A stretch of DNA of 64,000 nt from Devosia sp. A16 (GCF_001402915.1 NZ_CP012945.1:558001-622000), one strand, 5' to 3'; counted from the stretch's first letter, positions 1 to 8,784 are shown. The notes: a model not told the origin generated them from the sequence alone. A program made the numbers and translations.

Positions 1-1
1 C

Positions 2-88
2 CGCAAGGCTACCCCGGTCGAGGCGGAAGGCGAGGTGTCGAGCCCCGAGCAACTGCTGGGCTGGGCGGAGTTCAAGCGCGGGCTGTGA
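2..88 (+). CDS. C-terminal end of an unidentified protein (cut by window start)
   Basis: An open frame runs from base 2 to a TGA at 86-88 and gives 28 residues ending in LLGWAEFKRGL. Codon use is GC3-rich like the real genes nearby. No family can be recognised from this tail. The 250 bases that follow, up to the convergent Crp/Fnr gene, show no gene. Confidence 0.5.
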   Translation, partial: RKATPVEAEGEVSSPEQLLGWAEFKRGL

Positions 89-338
89 GCGCGCCTGGCG
101 CGTTCACGGCCAGGTTGACCGGCCGGGGTTATTGAGGGCCATCAGCCGCTTTACCGGCTCCATCACCGGGTAACCCCGCGAAAGCAGGGCCCCCCGTTTG
201 CGATGTTGCGTGGGGACAGGAAAACAGAGGTTCCCGCCTTCGCGGGAATGACCCGGTGGTTAGGCACAGGGGGAGCAGATCCTGGGGTCCGTGCTTCGCG
301 GCGACGACGACGATGAGTTGGTCCCGCGGTGAAGTACT

Positions 339-1079
339 CTAGCGCGGCAGCTTCTCCAGATGCAGGTAGGTCGGGTCGAACTGCGCCAGTTCCATCAGCT
401 GCGGCCAGTTGTGGATTGTCACCACGCCGCCCTCCCAGTCCAGCGCTCCGGTGCGCCTGAGCCGCTGCAACGTGCGGTTGGTGTGGACCTGGGACAGGCC
501 GAGCGCATCGCCGAATTCAGCCTGCGTCAGCGGGAACGGATAGGATTTGCTGGTACCGAGGCCCGCCGTGCGGGCCCGCACGAACTGTTCGCAGAACAGG
601 TGCGCCATCTGCTCGTCAGCGGTCAGGCGCCCCTTGGCCACCATCCACTGCCGGTGGATGGCCCCGTCGAGCAGCGTGAGCATCCACAAGACCCGCGTCA
701 GGTGCGGATGCTGCTCGGTGATCTCGATGAGTCGCGCATGCGGAAAGCTCACCACCTCGACCGGCCCGATCGCCGTGACGGCGTGGTCCATCACCTTGAG
801 CGGAAACGAATGCAGATCGACGAAATCCCCCGCCAGATGCAACCCGGTGATCTGCCGGCCGCCGTCCTCGACGGTGGAGTAGCGCGCCGTCATCCCCCGG
901 GTCAGCAACGTGCTCGATGACGGCCGCTCGCCCTGGTCGACGATGTCTTCGCCGGGGGCGAAGCTGCGCACCTCGCCGGCGGCGGCAAGGATGGTGTGGC
1001 GCTCCGCATCCGAGAGCGTATCGCGCACCGAGACCATGGCGAAAAACGGCTCGAACGCCTCTGCGTGCGGCCTCGCCAT
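339..1079 (-). CDS. Crp/Fnr family transcriptional regulator
   Basis: This 246-residue protein has an N-terminal cyclic-nucleotide-binding-like beta-roll (about residues 35-125), a long dimerisation helix, and a C-terminal winged helix-turn-helix (about 185-215, with LTQAEFGDALGLSQVHTNRTL). This is the Crp-type DNA-binding domain. No Fnr-type N-terminal cysteine cluster is visible, so an oxygen-sensing iron-sulfur centre is unlikely and the signal is unknown. It lies directly downstream of a DUF6894 gene on the same strand with no gap, so the two are probably cotranscribed. Two other Crp/Fnr genes of the same style occur near 15 and 18 kb. Confidence 0.93.
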   Translation of the reverse strand: MARPHAEAFEPFFAMVSVRDTLSDAERHTILAAAGEVRSFAPGEDIVDQGERPSSSTLLTRGMTARYSTVEDGGRQITGLHLAGDFVDLHSFPLKVMDHAVTAIGPVEVVSFPHARLIEITEQHPHLTRVLWMLTLLDGAIHRQWMVAKGRLTADEQMAHLFCEQFVRARTAGLGTSKSYPFPLTQAEFGDALGLSQVHTNRTLQRLRRTGALDWEGGVVTIHNWPQLMELAQFDPTYLHLEKLPR

Positions 1080-1328
1080 CTACGAGCGCTCCTGTTTGCG
1101 CAGGTGCTCGAGCTCATAATCGAGCGTCACGTCGAGCTGCGGCCCCTCGTCGGTGCGGACGTGGATGGCAAGCCTGCGCTCGTCGCCGTTGCGCGGCAGG
1201 TAGTCGCGGGCCATCTCGGTCAGCGCGATCGTCGCCTGCAGGCGTGCGGCGTTGAGATCGGGCAGCTCGACGCCGGCGTCGTCTTCGGTGAACTCATCGC
1301 CGTCCCGGATGTCGAAGTAAAACCTCAT
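1080..1328 (-). CDS. DUF6894 family small protein
   Basis: An 82-residue protein opens with MRFYFDIRDGDEF, followed by an acidic segment and an amphipathic helix. This is the hallmark of the DUF6894 family, whose function is unknown. A longer upstream frame exists but is low-complexity, and the ATG at 1328 matches the family's usual N terminus. The stop abuts the start of the downstream Crp/Fnr gene. Two relatives lie in the tRNA island at 41244 (frameshifted) and 45604. Confidence 0.8.
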   Translation of the reverse strand: MRFYFDIRDGDEFTEDDAGVELPDLNAARLQATIALTEMARDYLPRNGDERRLAIHVRTDEGPQLDVTLDYELEHLRKQERS

Positions 1329-1443
1329 GTTGCGCCCTGCTCCTGCTGTTGGTGCAGCAACGATGCATGCCCGCTTCTGTTCCCGCCGCAACCAATCGCC
1401 GGCACCGAGGTTGGCTCCCTCGAGCAACCGAGGAACCGCCATC

Positions 1444-1767
1444 ATGTCGACTGACCTCCCCACCCCGGCGCCGACGCCGCGCCCGGCCCCGCCCCCGGAG
1501 GGAGCGCCCGAACCGCCGAGCCGCGAAATCGAGGAACTGGGTGACGACGAAGACCTCCCCACCGAACCGGGCCGGGACGGCGAAGTGATCTCGGACGGCG
1601 ATCAATCGAGCCAGGAGGGCGCAGCGACAGCCGGCGAGCCCATGACCTTCCGCGATGCGGACGGGCGCGTCCACCTGAGCGCCGACATGCACCCGGCCGA
1701 CCGCCGCCGCGCCGAAGACGCCCCGGCTGTATCACGGACGCCTCTGCTGGGGCTGCTCAGGGCTTGA
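1444..1767 (+). CDS. Proline-rich acidic hypothetical protein
   Basis: A 107-residue protein begins at an ATG with GAGGAA about 10 bases upstream. The first 30 residues are mostly Pro/Ala/Thr/Arg, followed by an acidic stretch (EELGDDEDLP) and a charged tail. There is no signal peptide and no membrane segment. It looks intrinsically disordered. I do not recognise a family. It is divergent from the DUF6894/Crp pair, with 115 bases between them. Confidence 0.55.
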   Translation: MSTDLPTPAPTPRPAPPPEGAPEPPSREIEELGDDEDLPTEPGRDGEVISDGDQSSQEGAATAGEPMTFRDADGRVHLSADMHPADRRRAEDAPAVSRTPLLGLLRA

Positions 1768-1839
1768 GCCGCTTCGCTCACGCCACTCAGGTTGCTCCGA
1801 AGCGTAAGCGTGCGACCCTTGAGATCGCACGCCGCTGAC

Positions 1840-2139
1840 TCAACGCTCGTCGGCCTCCTCGAGCGCGTCGAGCATCCGGATGACGCGTTCGACACGGGCT
1901 TTCCAGCTGCGCAGCTCGATCACGCTGTCCGATACCTGGCGGGGATCGCGCTTGCTGAGCGCCACCAGTTCGGCCTCGATCAGGTCGAGCGAGCACTCCG
2001 CTTCCACCTTGGTCCACGGGTCGGCACGGCTGGCCGCAGCTGCTGCCTTGGCCTCCCGTTCCAGCCGCTGCACATCGAGCTGCCAGTCGAACAACCGCTG
2101 CGGCGCGGCGCTGCTGTGAGAACCCAGGCTCATCTGCAT
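1840..2139 (-). CDS. Hypothetical protein, helical
   Basis: This 99-residue, mostly helical, charged protein has a heptad-like middle section. The ATG at 2139 is preferred because GGAGG lies five bases upstream. A GTG at 2154 would overlap the upstream stop. It is the last gene of a three-gene minus-strand cluster (DUF982 gene, then 2151-2438, then this gene) with overlaps or tiny gaps, so it is probably one operon. No function can be assigned. Confidence 0.6.
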   Translation of the reverse strand: MQMSLGSHSSAAPQRLFDWQLDVQRLEREAKAAAAASRADPWTKVEAECSLDLIEAELVALSKRDPRQVSDSVIELRSWKARVERVIRMLDALEEADER

Positions 2140-2150
2140 CTCACCCTCCC

Positions 2151-2438
2151 TCACCAGGACGGCCGGGCGCCGGGGGTGCCGTGTGCCATCGCCGCCGCGT
2201 CGACCTCATCGTCGAGTGCGGCCAGAGCATCCAGCAGGCTGTCGATCGAAACGCTGACTCCACGGGCGTTGCGGAGCGAGGGCGTGCCGGCCACAGCGTG
2301 GATATCCGAGGCCCAGTGCGCCAGCAGCGCCCGCTTGCGCGTCACCGACAGCGCGGGATCGTTGAGGATATCCGAAGCCTTCCAGTACCCGACGAGGTCG
2401 GCATCGGTCACCTCGTCGAAATCGGTGTTGACCATCAT
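2151..2438 (-). CDS. Hypothetical protein
   Basis: This 95-residue protein begins MMVNTDFDEVTDADLVGYW. The start overlaps the stop of the upstream DUF982 gene as ATGA (2435-2438), which supports translational coupling and this start rather than longer frames. A motif around ALSVTRKRALLAHWASDIHAV recurs in small rhizobial proteins of unknown role, and I cannot name the family with confidence. Confidence 0.65.
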   Translation of the reverse strand: MMVNTDFDEVTDADLVGYWKASDILNDPALSVTRKRALLAHWASDIHAVAGTPSLRNARGVSVSIDSLLDALAALDDEVDAAAMAHGTPGARPSW

Positions 2439-2752
2439 GCGACCTCCACGGTTTGTGACGCCGGCAGCGCAGCGTAGCCGGTGTTGACCGGCGCGCCCTC
2501 CGCTTCCCACTTGTAGGCGAGCAATCCGGCGCGCTGCGCGGCGTCGATGACGGCGAGGCGGGCGGATTCGGCGCCGATCAGGCCTTCGACCGCCGACCGG
2601 CAGAGGCGCAGGGCATGACGATAGTGCGAACTGTGCGGAGCGGACCAATGGCGCTCGAGATACTCCATCGCATCCCAGGCGGTTTGCGCCTGGAAGTTTC
2701 CGGTCCTGTGGAGCTTCAGGAAAACAGGTTTGGAGAAGGGTTCGTGTCCCAT
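2435..2752 (-). CDS. DUF982 family protein
   Basis: A 105-residue protein starts at an ATG with GAGGA nine bases upstream. The centre (TAWDAMEYLERHWSAP through the HYRHALRLCRSAVEGLIG stretch) matches DUF982, a small family widespread in Rhizobiales with no known activity. It leads a short minus-strand operon with the two genes at 2151 and 1840 and lies just upstream of, and co-directional with, the tail of the hsp20 transcript. Confidence 0.75.
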   Translation of the reverse strand: MGHEPFSKPVFLKLHRTGNFQAQTAWDAMEYLERHWSAPHSSHYRHALRLCRSAVEGLIGAESARLAVIDAAQRAGLLAYKWEAEGAPVNTGYAALPASQTVEVA

Positions 2753-2840
2753 CACTTCCTCGGTTGTCTGAACAAGCGATGCGGGTATTCCGCGATGCAA
2801 CGGCCCCCGGCATCTGCCGGGAGCCTCGGAAGCTGCCGGA

Positions 2841-3314
2841 TCAGGCGGCCAGCTTTGGCGTCTCTGCGATCTGCTTCTGGTCGTCGGTCGCCACGGTGCC
2901 CGACCCGGTGCCGATCGCGATGCGCCGCGGCTTCAGCTGCTCGGGAACTTCGCGCACCAGGCTGATGGCCAGCAGCCCGTTCTCCAGCGAGGCGCCGGCG
3001 ACCCGGACGTGGTCGGCCAAGCTGAAGGTCTGCTTGAAGCTGCGGTTGGCGATGCCGCGATGCAGGTACTCCTGCTTGTTTCCCTCGGCCTGTCGCTTGG
3101 CGCCGGAAACCAGCAGGGTATTGCCTTCCTGCGTCAGCTCGATCTCCTCTTCTGAGAAGCCGGCGACCGCCATGCTGATGCGATACTCGTCCTCACCGAC
3201 CTTCTCGATGTCATAAGGCGGCCAGTCGGGACGAATTGAGCTGTCGAGCATGTCGAACAGCCGATCGAAGCCGACAGTGGAACGATAAAGCGGTGTGAAA
3301 TCGAAGGTTCTCAT
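2841..3314 (-). CDS. Hsp20/alpha-crystallin small heat-shock protein (IbpA-like), copy 1
   Basis: This 157-residue ATP-independent holdase chaperone binds unfolding proteins in the cytoplasm. The alpha-crystallin domain spans about residues 35-130. It contains the IbpA-type N terminus MRTFDFTPLYRSTVGFDRLF and the ENGLL segment before the I-x-I-like C-terminal tail. The ATG at 3314 is chosen because AAGGAG precedes it, although a GTG lies two codons upstream. It is about 80% identical by eye to the second copy at 53743 and shares its promoter and ROSE leader, so the two are heat-shock paralogues. Confidence 0.93.
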   Translation of the reverse strand: MRTFDFTPLYRSTVGFDRLFDMLDSSIRPDWPPYDIEKVGEDEYRISMAVAGFSEEEIELTQEGNTLLVSGAKRQAEGNKQEYLHRGIANRSFKQTFSLADHVRVAGASLENGLLAISLVREVPEQLKPRRIAIGTGSGTVATDDQKQIAETPKLAA

Positions 3315-3377
3315 AACCACATTCTCCTTGGAGCAACATAGGTACGAGGGACGGTCCGTCTCAGCGGGCCACCCCGT
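3315..3377 (-). promoter_or_regulatory. ROSE-like RNA thermometer in the hsp20 leader
   Basis: The leader ends TTGCTCCAAGGAGAATGTGG before the ATG. The conserved ROSE signature (TTGCT facing the Shine-Dalgarno AAGGAG) can fold into a CTC-CAAG-GAG hairpin that hides the ribosome site at low temperature. ROSE elements are known to control rhizobial hsp20 genes. The block is nearly identical to 53681-53742 in front of the other hsp20 copy. Confidence 0.8.
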
Positions 3378-3412
3378 TGAACCAGCCCCGCGACCGGCGG
3401 CTGGCAGCTTCG

Positions 3413-3440
3413 ATTTAGGAGCACCCGCGACAGGGTCAAG
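3413..3440 (-). promoter_or_regulatory. Putative heat-shock promoter of hsp20 copy 1
   Basis: On the minus strand CTTGAC is followed after 16 bases by CTAAAT. The same pair with the same spacing precedes the second hsp20 (53621-53648), and a close variant precedes groES (53188-53216). The conserved CTTGA plus CTCC(C)TA layout suggests an RpoH-type or shared housekeeping promoter. It has not been tested. Confidence 0.55.
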
Positions 3441-3607
3441 AGGCCAAAAGCCAAAAAAACACGCTGCCCGGCGCGGGTGTCGCTACATCGAATCCGTAAC
3501 GGAACCGCAGCCGGGTCTTCGGTCTTTTCTGATTGCGTTATCATGGGTTAATGCCCTTACCGCCACGAGCGTCGAGGATACCCGTCTATGCGGAAAGGGA
3601 CGATCTG

Positions 3608-3973
3608 ATGAATACTCCTGAAGTTCGCCATCGCCGGGCAACCAATGTCGACGTCCATCTGAACCGTCAGGTGGTAGAAACGGTTCACTCGGTGCGCGAG
3701 AGGATCGGCACCTGGCAATCCGCGGCGGTGCGCCTGAAGACCCGCTACCAGTTTGAGCCCTCTGGCGCCGGCAAGCAGAAGCTGGCGCATGAAGCGCATG
3801 AGTTGCTGCAGGAGATCACCAGAACAGCCGACGAGTTGAGCGCCGAAGCCGTCGCCCTGCCGGAGGCCGTCACCCGGCATTCGCGCTTCCAGGACGTGGT
3901 ACGCGCGCTGCAATCGGTCCAGGCGACGCTCGAGAGCTTCGCGGCGCCGCATCGGCAGACGCCTCCGCACTGA
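3608..3973 (+). CDS. Hypothetical protein, alpha-helical
   Basis: A 121-residue soluble protein starts at an ATG with AAAGGGA upstream. It is predicted largely helical with long amphipathic stretches (residues 15-45, 55-80, 90-110) and a basic/Pro tail. There is no signal peptide and no known motif. It is divergent from hsp20, and the shared upstream region (3378-3607) contains the hsp20 promoter. Function unknown. Confidence 0.6.
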   Translation: MNTPEVRHRRATNVDVHLNRQVVETVHSVRERIGTWQSAAVRLKTRYQFEPSGAGKQKLAHEAHELLQEITRTADELSAEAVALPEAVTRHSRFQDVVRALQSVQATLESFAAPHRQTPPH

Positions 3974-4080
3974 GCCTGTTCGGCCCTGATTGGCGCGAGG
4001 CAGGGGGTGCCCGTGCCCCTTGACGACCTCGCGATCGCCCCTAGATTTTTTCGTTTACGCGAACCGAAAGGAGGTTTCAC

Positions 4081-4287
4081 ATGTCGAAAGTCCTGGACTG
4101 GATCGATGGCTGGCAAATCCGGCTTCGCGACGACCGGGGATACGGCGTTTATGACGACCACGGCCTCGTCGCCGGGCCCTTCGGTACCGAGGAGGCCGCC
4201 ATCCAGGCCGCATTGCTGCTACCCAAGAAGCAGGGTCGGGCCCCTGCCCCCGCTCCCGCGGTGCCCCCATCTCGATCTTCGCCCTAG
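4081..4287 (+). CDS. Small hypothetical protein
   Basis: A 68-residue protein has a strong ribosome site (AAAGGAGG six bases before the ATG). It has the pattern DGWQIRLRDDRGYGVYDDHG-x-VAGPF, a small beta-rich domain seen in short Rhizobiales proteins, and a Pro/Ala/Ser tail. No function is known. The two-gene operon to its right is transcribed toward it. Confidence 0.65.
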   Translation: MSKVLDWIDGWQIRLRDDRGYGVYDDHGLVAGPFGTEEAAIQAALLLPKKQGRAPAPAPAVPPSRSSP

Positions 4288-4300
4288 GAAGCGAGCGGGC

Positions 4301-4768
4301 TCATTCGCCAGCGCCTCTCGGCCCGGCGCGCATTGCGGTTTGCTGCAGCTTGGTCCTGATCAGCTCGATCTCGGCGCGGCGCTGCACCTCGTCGCCGGCG
4401 ACTGGGGAGCTTGGCTCACCCGCCCCATACCCCGCGATGACCGCCTTGATGGCCGCTGGGCTCAGAGGCTTGCGCACGAATCCCGCGCCGGGAAACAGCT
4501 GCGGCTCGGTGCGGTCGCCGGGCTGGACAATAAAGGCATAAGGAATGGCCGCTGCCGACATCCGTTCCGCGATCGGGGTTGCGTCGGTGCCGTCCCCCAG
4601 GTCGCGCTCCAGCAGCGCGAAATCCACTGCCTCGAGCGGCGCCTCGATGGCTTCCTCCAGCGAATGGGCAAGCCGCACCACGCGGTGTCCGCACTGCGTG
4701 AGCAGGGCGGCGACCGCCCCCGCCTCGATCGGGTCCCGTTCGAGCAGGAAAATCCCCCTGCTCTGCAT
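4301..4768 (-). CDS. Response-regulator receiver-like protein (degenerate)
   Basis: The first ~120 of 155 residues resemble a CheY-like receiver: IFLLERDP at strand 1, FALLERDLGDG where the phosphoacceptor should lie, and VRKPLS with the conserved Lys-Pro. The phosphoacceptor position and the acidic pair are partly replaced (ERD rather than DDD or DVD), so phosphorylation is uncertain. The C-terminal ~30 residues form a charged helix. It starts one base after the stop of the upstream gene at 4770, so the two form an operon. Confidence 0.7.
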   Translation of the reverse strand: MQSRGIFLLERDPIEAGAVAALLTQCGHRVVRLAHSLEEAIEAPLEAVDFALLERDLGDGTDATPIAERMSAAAIPYAFIVQPGDRTEPQLFPGAGFVRKPLSPAAIKAVIAGYGAGEPSSPVAGDEVQRRAEIELIRTKLQQTAMRAGPRGAGE

Positions 4769-4769
4769 G

Positions 4770-5087
4770 TCAGTCAACCTTGAGGCCCTGGTAATCGGGC
4801 GGAAAGACGAAGGCACCACGGAGCACCCGCACCGGTCCGGTGTCGTCGAACGTGCCGCTGTCGTCTTCGATGACGGTATAGAGCTTCTCATTGCGGAAGG
4901 CGCTGGCGACGACCTGCGTGGTGGTCGGTGGCACGCCCTTCGCCCGGATGCTGGCTTCCTCGAGCGCGGACACCGCCCGCGCCTCACCGCTTGAATGGGC
5001 GCGCACCACCACCTCGCCGTGGTTGATGGCGAGGTCCCAGCCGGGGTCGTCGGCAGGCGCCGAGGGCACGAGGCGGTAGATGGTCAT
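4770..5087 (-). CDS. Hypothetical protein
   Basis: A 105-residue protein of mixed alpha/beta composition begins MTIYRLVPSAPADDPGWDLA. It carries the segment HGEVVVRAHSSGEARAVSALEEASI, which resembles the small sugar- or amino-acid-pattern proteins common in Rhizobiales but matches no family I can name. It is the first gene of a two-gene operon with the receiver-like protein and is divergent from the hybrid kinase at 5287. Confidence 0.6.
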   Translation of the reverse strand: MTIYRLVPSAPADDPGWDLAINHGEVVVRAHSSGEARAVSALEEASIRAKGVPPTTTQVVASAFRNEKLYTVIEDDSGTFDDTGPVRVLRGAFVFPPDYQGLKVD

Positions 5088-5286
5088 CTGCTGTCACCTT
5101 GATCGGAGGCATCGCACCGCGGTTCAACGCCGCTCGCGCTCTCCCGTTGCATCGCCGCTGCCCACGAACGCCGGCGGCTGCAACACCAGAAAATGGCCCT
5201 CGGATGGACGCAACCAAATCGCCGCATTGCAGTTTACACACGATGGTTTGCATTGCATTCGCATGTCCAGGGGGCCGGACACACGT

Positions 5287-6843
5287 ATGAACAACTCGGA
5301 TAATTTCGACGCGTCGCTCAGTGACGACGGGCGCTATCGGCTACTCGTCGAGGCGATCAGCGACTACGCCATCTACATGCTCGACCCGAACGGCATCGTC
5401 AGCAACTGGAATTCCGGGGCGCAACGCTTCAAGGGCTATGCCCCACACGAGATTATCGGCAAGAGCTTCTCGCTGTTCTACACCGACGAGGACAGGGCGG
5501 CCGGCAAGCCCGCCATTAATCTGCGGCGTGCGGCCGAGGAAGGGCGGCTTGAGGAAGAAGGCTGGCGCGTCAGGAAGGATGGCAGCCGCTTCTGGGCCCA
5601 TGTCGTCATCGATCGTATCCGCGATCCCTCCGGTGCGCTGGTCGGCTTTGCCAAGATCACTCGCGACCTGACCGAGCGCCGGCAGGTCGAGGAAGAGCTG
5701 AACCGAGCCAGGGAGGCGCTTTTCCATGCGCAGAAGATGGAGTCGATCGGGCAGCTGACGGGTGGCGTGGCGCACGATTTCAACAACCTGCTGATGGCGG
5801 TCATCGGCAGCCTCGAGATCGTCCAGCGTCGCATGGCGCCCGACCCGGCCATCACCCCGTTCATCGACAACGCCCTGCAGGGCGCGCGACGCGGGGCGAT
5901 CCTGACCCAGCGCATGCTCGCCTTCGCGCGGCGCCAGGAGCTGCAGATGGGGGCGGTAGACCTCAAGACCACGGTTAACGGCATGACCGACCTGCTGCAT
6001 CGTTCGATCGGCCCGAGCATCCTGATCCGCAACGATTTTCCCATGGACCTGCCGAGCGTGCGCACCGATATGGCGCAACTGGAAACCGCCATCCTCAACC
6101 TGGTGGTGAATGCCCGCGACGCCATGCCAGCGGGCGGGACGATCCGCCTCGCCGCCCGGCGTCAGGCAGGCCGCCCGGACCGCCCCGGCAACTTCGTGGT
6201 GCTCAGTGTCGCCGATGACGGCGAGGGCATGGATGCCGCAACGCTCGCCAAGGCGACCGAGCCCTTCTTCACCACCAAGGGCGTCGGCAAGGGCACCGGG
6301 CTCGGCCTGTCGATGGTGCATGGTCTCGCCGAGCAGTCCGGCGGCTTCCTCGAGCTGACCAGCCGGCGGGGGGCGGGCACTACCGCCGAGATCTGGCTCC
6401 CGGTCGCCGACAGCGAAGCCGACGCCCGGCCCGCCGCCACACCTGCTTCGACGGCAATCGAAAGCAAGCCGCTGCGGGTGCTCACGGTCGATGACGATGC
6501 CCTCGTGCTGATGAACACCGTGGCAATGCTGGAAGAGCTCGGCCATGAGGTCGAATCCGCCTATTCGGGGGCCGAAGCGCTGCAAATGCTTGAAGCGGCG
6601 CCCTTCGACCTCCTCATCACGGATCAGGGCATGCCGAAGATGACCGGCACCGAGCTGGCCGAGGCAGCCGGCGCCCGCTGGCCAGAAATGCCCATCATCG
6701 TTGCCACCGGTTACGCCGAACTTTCCGACAAGGCCCGCGCTCTCCCCCGCCTCACCAAGCCATTCAGCCAACGGGACCTTGCGGCGGCCATCGCCGGCAG
6801 CGTCGGGGCCGATGCCAAGCGCCTCGCCGGCACTGCCGCCTGA
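5287..6843 (+). CDS. Hybrid sensor histidine kinase (PAS-HisKA-HATPase-REC)
   Basis: This 518-residue soluble kinase has a PAS domain (about 15-130, sensing ligand unknown), HisKA with the phosphoacceptor His163 in GGVAHDFNNLL, and an HATPase domain (N-box VVNARDAM, G-box ADDGEGMD, and GKGTGLGLSMV). A C-terminal receiver follows (about 395-510) with its aspartate in LLITDQGMPKM. It has no membrane segments and is therefore cytoplasmic. A start at 5263 is also possible. No cognate output regulator adjoins it. The divergent receiver-like gene at 4301 is a candidate partner by position only. Confidence 0.92.
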   Translation: MNNSDNFDASLSDDGRYRLLVEAISDYAIYMLDPNGIVSNWNSGAQRFKGYAPHEIIGKSFSLFYTDEDRAAGKPAINLRRAAEEGRLEEEGWRVRKDGSRFWAHVVIDRIRDPSGALVGFAKITRDLTERRQVEEELNRAREALFHAQKMESIGQLTGGVAHDFNNLLMAVIGSLEIVQRRMAPDPAITPFIDNALQGARRGAILTQRMLAFARRQELQMGAVDLKTTVNGMTDLLHRSIGPSILIRNDFPMDLPSVRTDMAQLETAILNLVVNARDAMPAGGTIRLAARRQAGRPDRPGNFVVLSVADDGEGMDAATLAKATEPFFTTKGVGKGTGLGLSMVHGLAEQSGGFLELTSRRGAGTTAEIWLPVADSEADARPAATPASTAIESKPLRVLTVDDDALVLMNTVAMLEELGHEVESAYSGAEALQMLEAAPFDLLITDQGMPKMTGTELAEAAGARWPEMPIIVATGYAELSDKARALPRLTKPFSQRDLAAAIAGSVGADAKRLAGTAA

Positions 6844-7018
6844 TCGGTGAACGGTGAGGGGTCGCCAGCCGCGGCCCCTTCAGCTGCCGTCAAGATATGG
6901 AGCGGGGCCAGCCCGCCCTCGTCCCGTTGTGCATGGGCCGCAGCGCGAGCCGGCCGGAACCTAACGTTTCCGGCACCGTTTATGGCCAGGCGGCAAACGC
7001 CTTAGCAGGGGCATCGGC

Positions 7019-7954
7019 GTGCCGCAGACAAAATTCCACATCGTGCTCAATCCGAACTCCGGCGCTGCTCTGCGAGACGGCATCACCGCCGAGCGGCTGC
7101 ATCGGCTGTTTGCCGAGCGCGGCATTTCGATCAGCGTCGATGCGGACGCCGAGCGTCCCTTCGAGGAGCGGATACAGACAGCCCGGCAAAGTGGGGCCGA
7201 GATGTTGCTGTCGGCCGGCGGCGACGGCACGGTCACCGCGCTGGCCGAGGTGGCCATGGAAACCGGAAGAACCCTTGCCGTCCTGCCCCTCGGAACGGCA
7301 AACCTCCTCGCCCGCGACCTCTCCATCCCCATCGCTATCGAAGCCTGGTTCGACGCACTCGAACAGATGACGCCGCGCCGCATCGACGTGGGCGAGGTAA
7401 ATGGCCGGATCTTCCTCCACAAGGTGGTGATCGGCGCAGTGCCCGGCATCGCAGCGGCGCGCGAGAAGCTGCGCGGGCGAGCCGAACTCGCCGCCCGGAT
7501 CGGCTTTCTCGGCCATTTCATTCGACGGCTGTCGCGGCTGCGCCGCTTTGCCGTCGAGATCACCCCGCGCTCGGGCGAGCCGCGGATCGAGCGGGTGCAA
7601 TCGATCGCCATTGCCAACAACGATTACGCAGAGGGTCTGGGCCAGGTGTTTCATCGCCCGCATCTCGACGAGGGCACGCTGAGCCTCTACCTGCTGCGCC
7701 AGCTGCGCTTTACCGATGCCTTGCGTCTCGCCATCGAGATGGTGCTGGGCAACTGGCGCAATGACGACGTACTGGAGGTCGAGCATGTCCGCGCCCTGAC
7801 CGTGCGCACCCGCCGCCGCCTGGTCCGCGCCATGCTCGATGGCGAGATCGTCTCCTTGAGCAGCCCGTTGCGCTTCCGCATCCTGCCGCTCGCCCTGTCG
7901 ATCCTGGCGCCGCCCGCCCCTGCCGAGACCGCGGCCCCGCTCGAGGCCAGCTGA
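7019..7954 (+). CDS. Diacylglycerol kinase family lipid kinase
   Basis: This 311-residue protein has the DAGK catalytic pattern: NPNSG at 11-15, the nucleotide-binding loop GGDGT at 67-71, and LPLGTANLLARDL at about 88-100. Family members phosphorylate lipid or sphingoid substrates with ATP at the membrane face, and the substrate here is unknown. GTG is the start. It ends two bases before the metallophosphoesterase gene, so the two are cotranscribed. That pairing recurs in other alphaproteobacteria and suggests joint lipid-phosphate metabolism. Confidence 0.9.
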   Translation: MPQTKFHIVLNPNSGAALRDGITAERLHRLFAERGISISVDADAERPFEERIQTARQSGAEMLLSAGGDGTVTALAEVAMETGRTLAVLPLGTANLLARDLSIPIAIEAWFDALEQMTPRRIDVGEVNGRIFLHKVVIGAVPGIAAAREKLRGRAELAARIGFLGHFIRRLSRLRRFAVEITPRSGEPRIERVQSIAIANNDYAEGLGQVFHRPHLDEGTLSLYLLRQLRFTDALRLAIEMVLGNWRNDDVLEVEHVRALTVRTRRRLVRAMLDGEIVSLSSPLRFRILPLALSILAPPAPAETAAPLEAS

Positions 7955-7956
7955 CC

Positions 7957-8784
7957 ATGCGCATCTGCCATCTTTCCGATCTCCATTTCGGGCACCATGA
8001 CGAACGGTTGGCTGCCGGCCTCGCCGCCGACCTCGCGGCGCAGAGCCCGGACCTGGTGGTGGTCAGCGGCGACTTCACGCAAGTCGGTTCCGAGAGCGAG
8101 TTCCGTGCCGCCCGGGCTTTTCTCGATACGATCGAGGCGCCGGTGTTTGCCGTGCCCGGCAACCATGACGTGCCGGCGATGAACCTGATGCGTCGGTTTC
8201 TCGATCCCTATGGGCTCTATCGGCGCTACATCGATGCCGAGCTCGAGCCCTTCGTCGAGATCGGCGGGGTCGCCATTGCCGGGGTCAAGACCTCACGGCG
8301 ACTGCGAGCCGGGCTGAACTGGGCGCATGGCGCAATCAATCGCCGCCAGCTGCGGACTTTGGAGCAGCGCTTCGCGAACGCCGCGCCGGACGCCCTGAGG
8401 ATCGTCGTCGCCCACCACCCGCTGATGCAGCCCGAAGCCGCGGCCGAAAAGCCGATGCGGCTGGTGAAGCGGGCCGACCTCGCGCTGCGCACCTTTGCCG
8501 ACCTGGGCGTGCGCCTGGTGCTGTCCGGTCATTTCCACCTCTCCTATGTGCGCAGGCACGAGCACCCCGGCAGCATCGGGCATGGTGCGCCGCACGGCCT
8601 GCGCCGCGCCGCGCATGCCCCGATCCTGGTGGCCCAGGCGTCCTCCACCATCTCGACGCGGCTGCGCGGTGAGCCCAATGGCTACAATCTGATCGACATC
8701 GAGGACGGAAGAATTTCAGTGACGGTGCGCGACTGGAGCAGCGACCGCTGGGTGACACGCGAAACCGCCTCCGGCCTCACCTGA
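7957..8784 (+). CDS. Calcineurin-like metallophosphoesterase
   Basis: This 275-residue enzyme carries all the binuclear metal motifs: D8-L-H10 in LSDLHFG, GDFTQ near 39, GNHD near 68, a VAHHP His near 150, and GHFHLS near 190. Class III nucleotide cyclase-like phosphodiesterases (CpdA type) and phospholipid phosphodiesterases share this layout. The substrate cannot be fixed from sequence. It is coupled to the lipid kinase just upstream. Confidence 0.9.
   Translation: MRICHLSDLHFGHHDERLAAGLAADLAAQSPDLVVVSGDFTQVGSESEFRAARAFLDTIEAPVFAVPGNHDVPAMNLMRRFLDPYGLYRRYIDAELEPFVEIGGVAIAGVKTSRRLRAGLNWAHGAINRRQLRTLEQRFANAAPDALRIVVAHHPLMQPEAAAEKPMRLVKRADLALRTFADLGVRLVLSGHFHLSYVRRHEHPGSIGHGAPHGLRRAAHAPILVAQASSTISTRLRGEPNGYNLIDIEDGRISVTVRDWSSDRWVTRETASGLT

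Noticed and set aside
5341-6771. 476-residue minus-strand frame opposite the PAS hybrid kinase
   Set aside because: It is an antisense shadow of a high-GC gene: the plus strand has clear kinase motifs and the minus frame has none.
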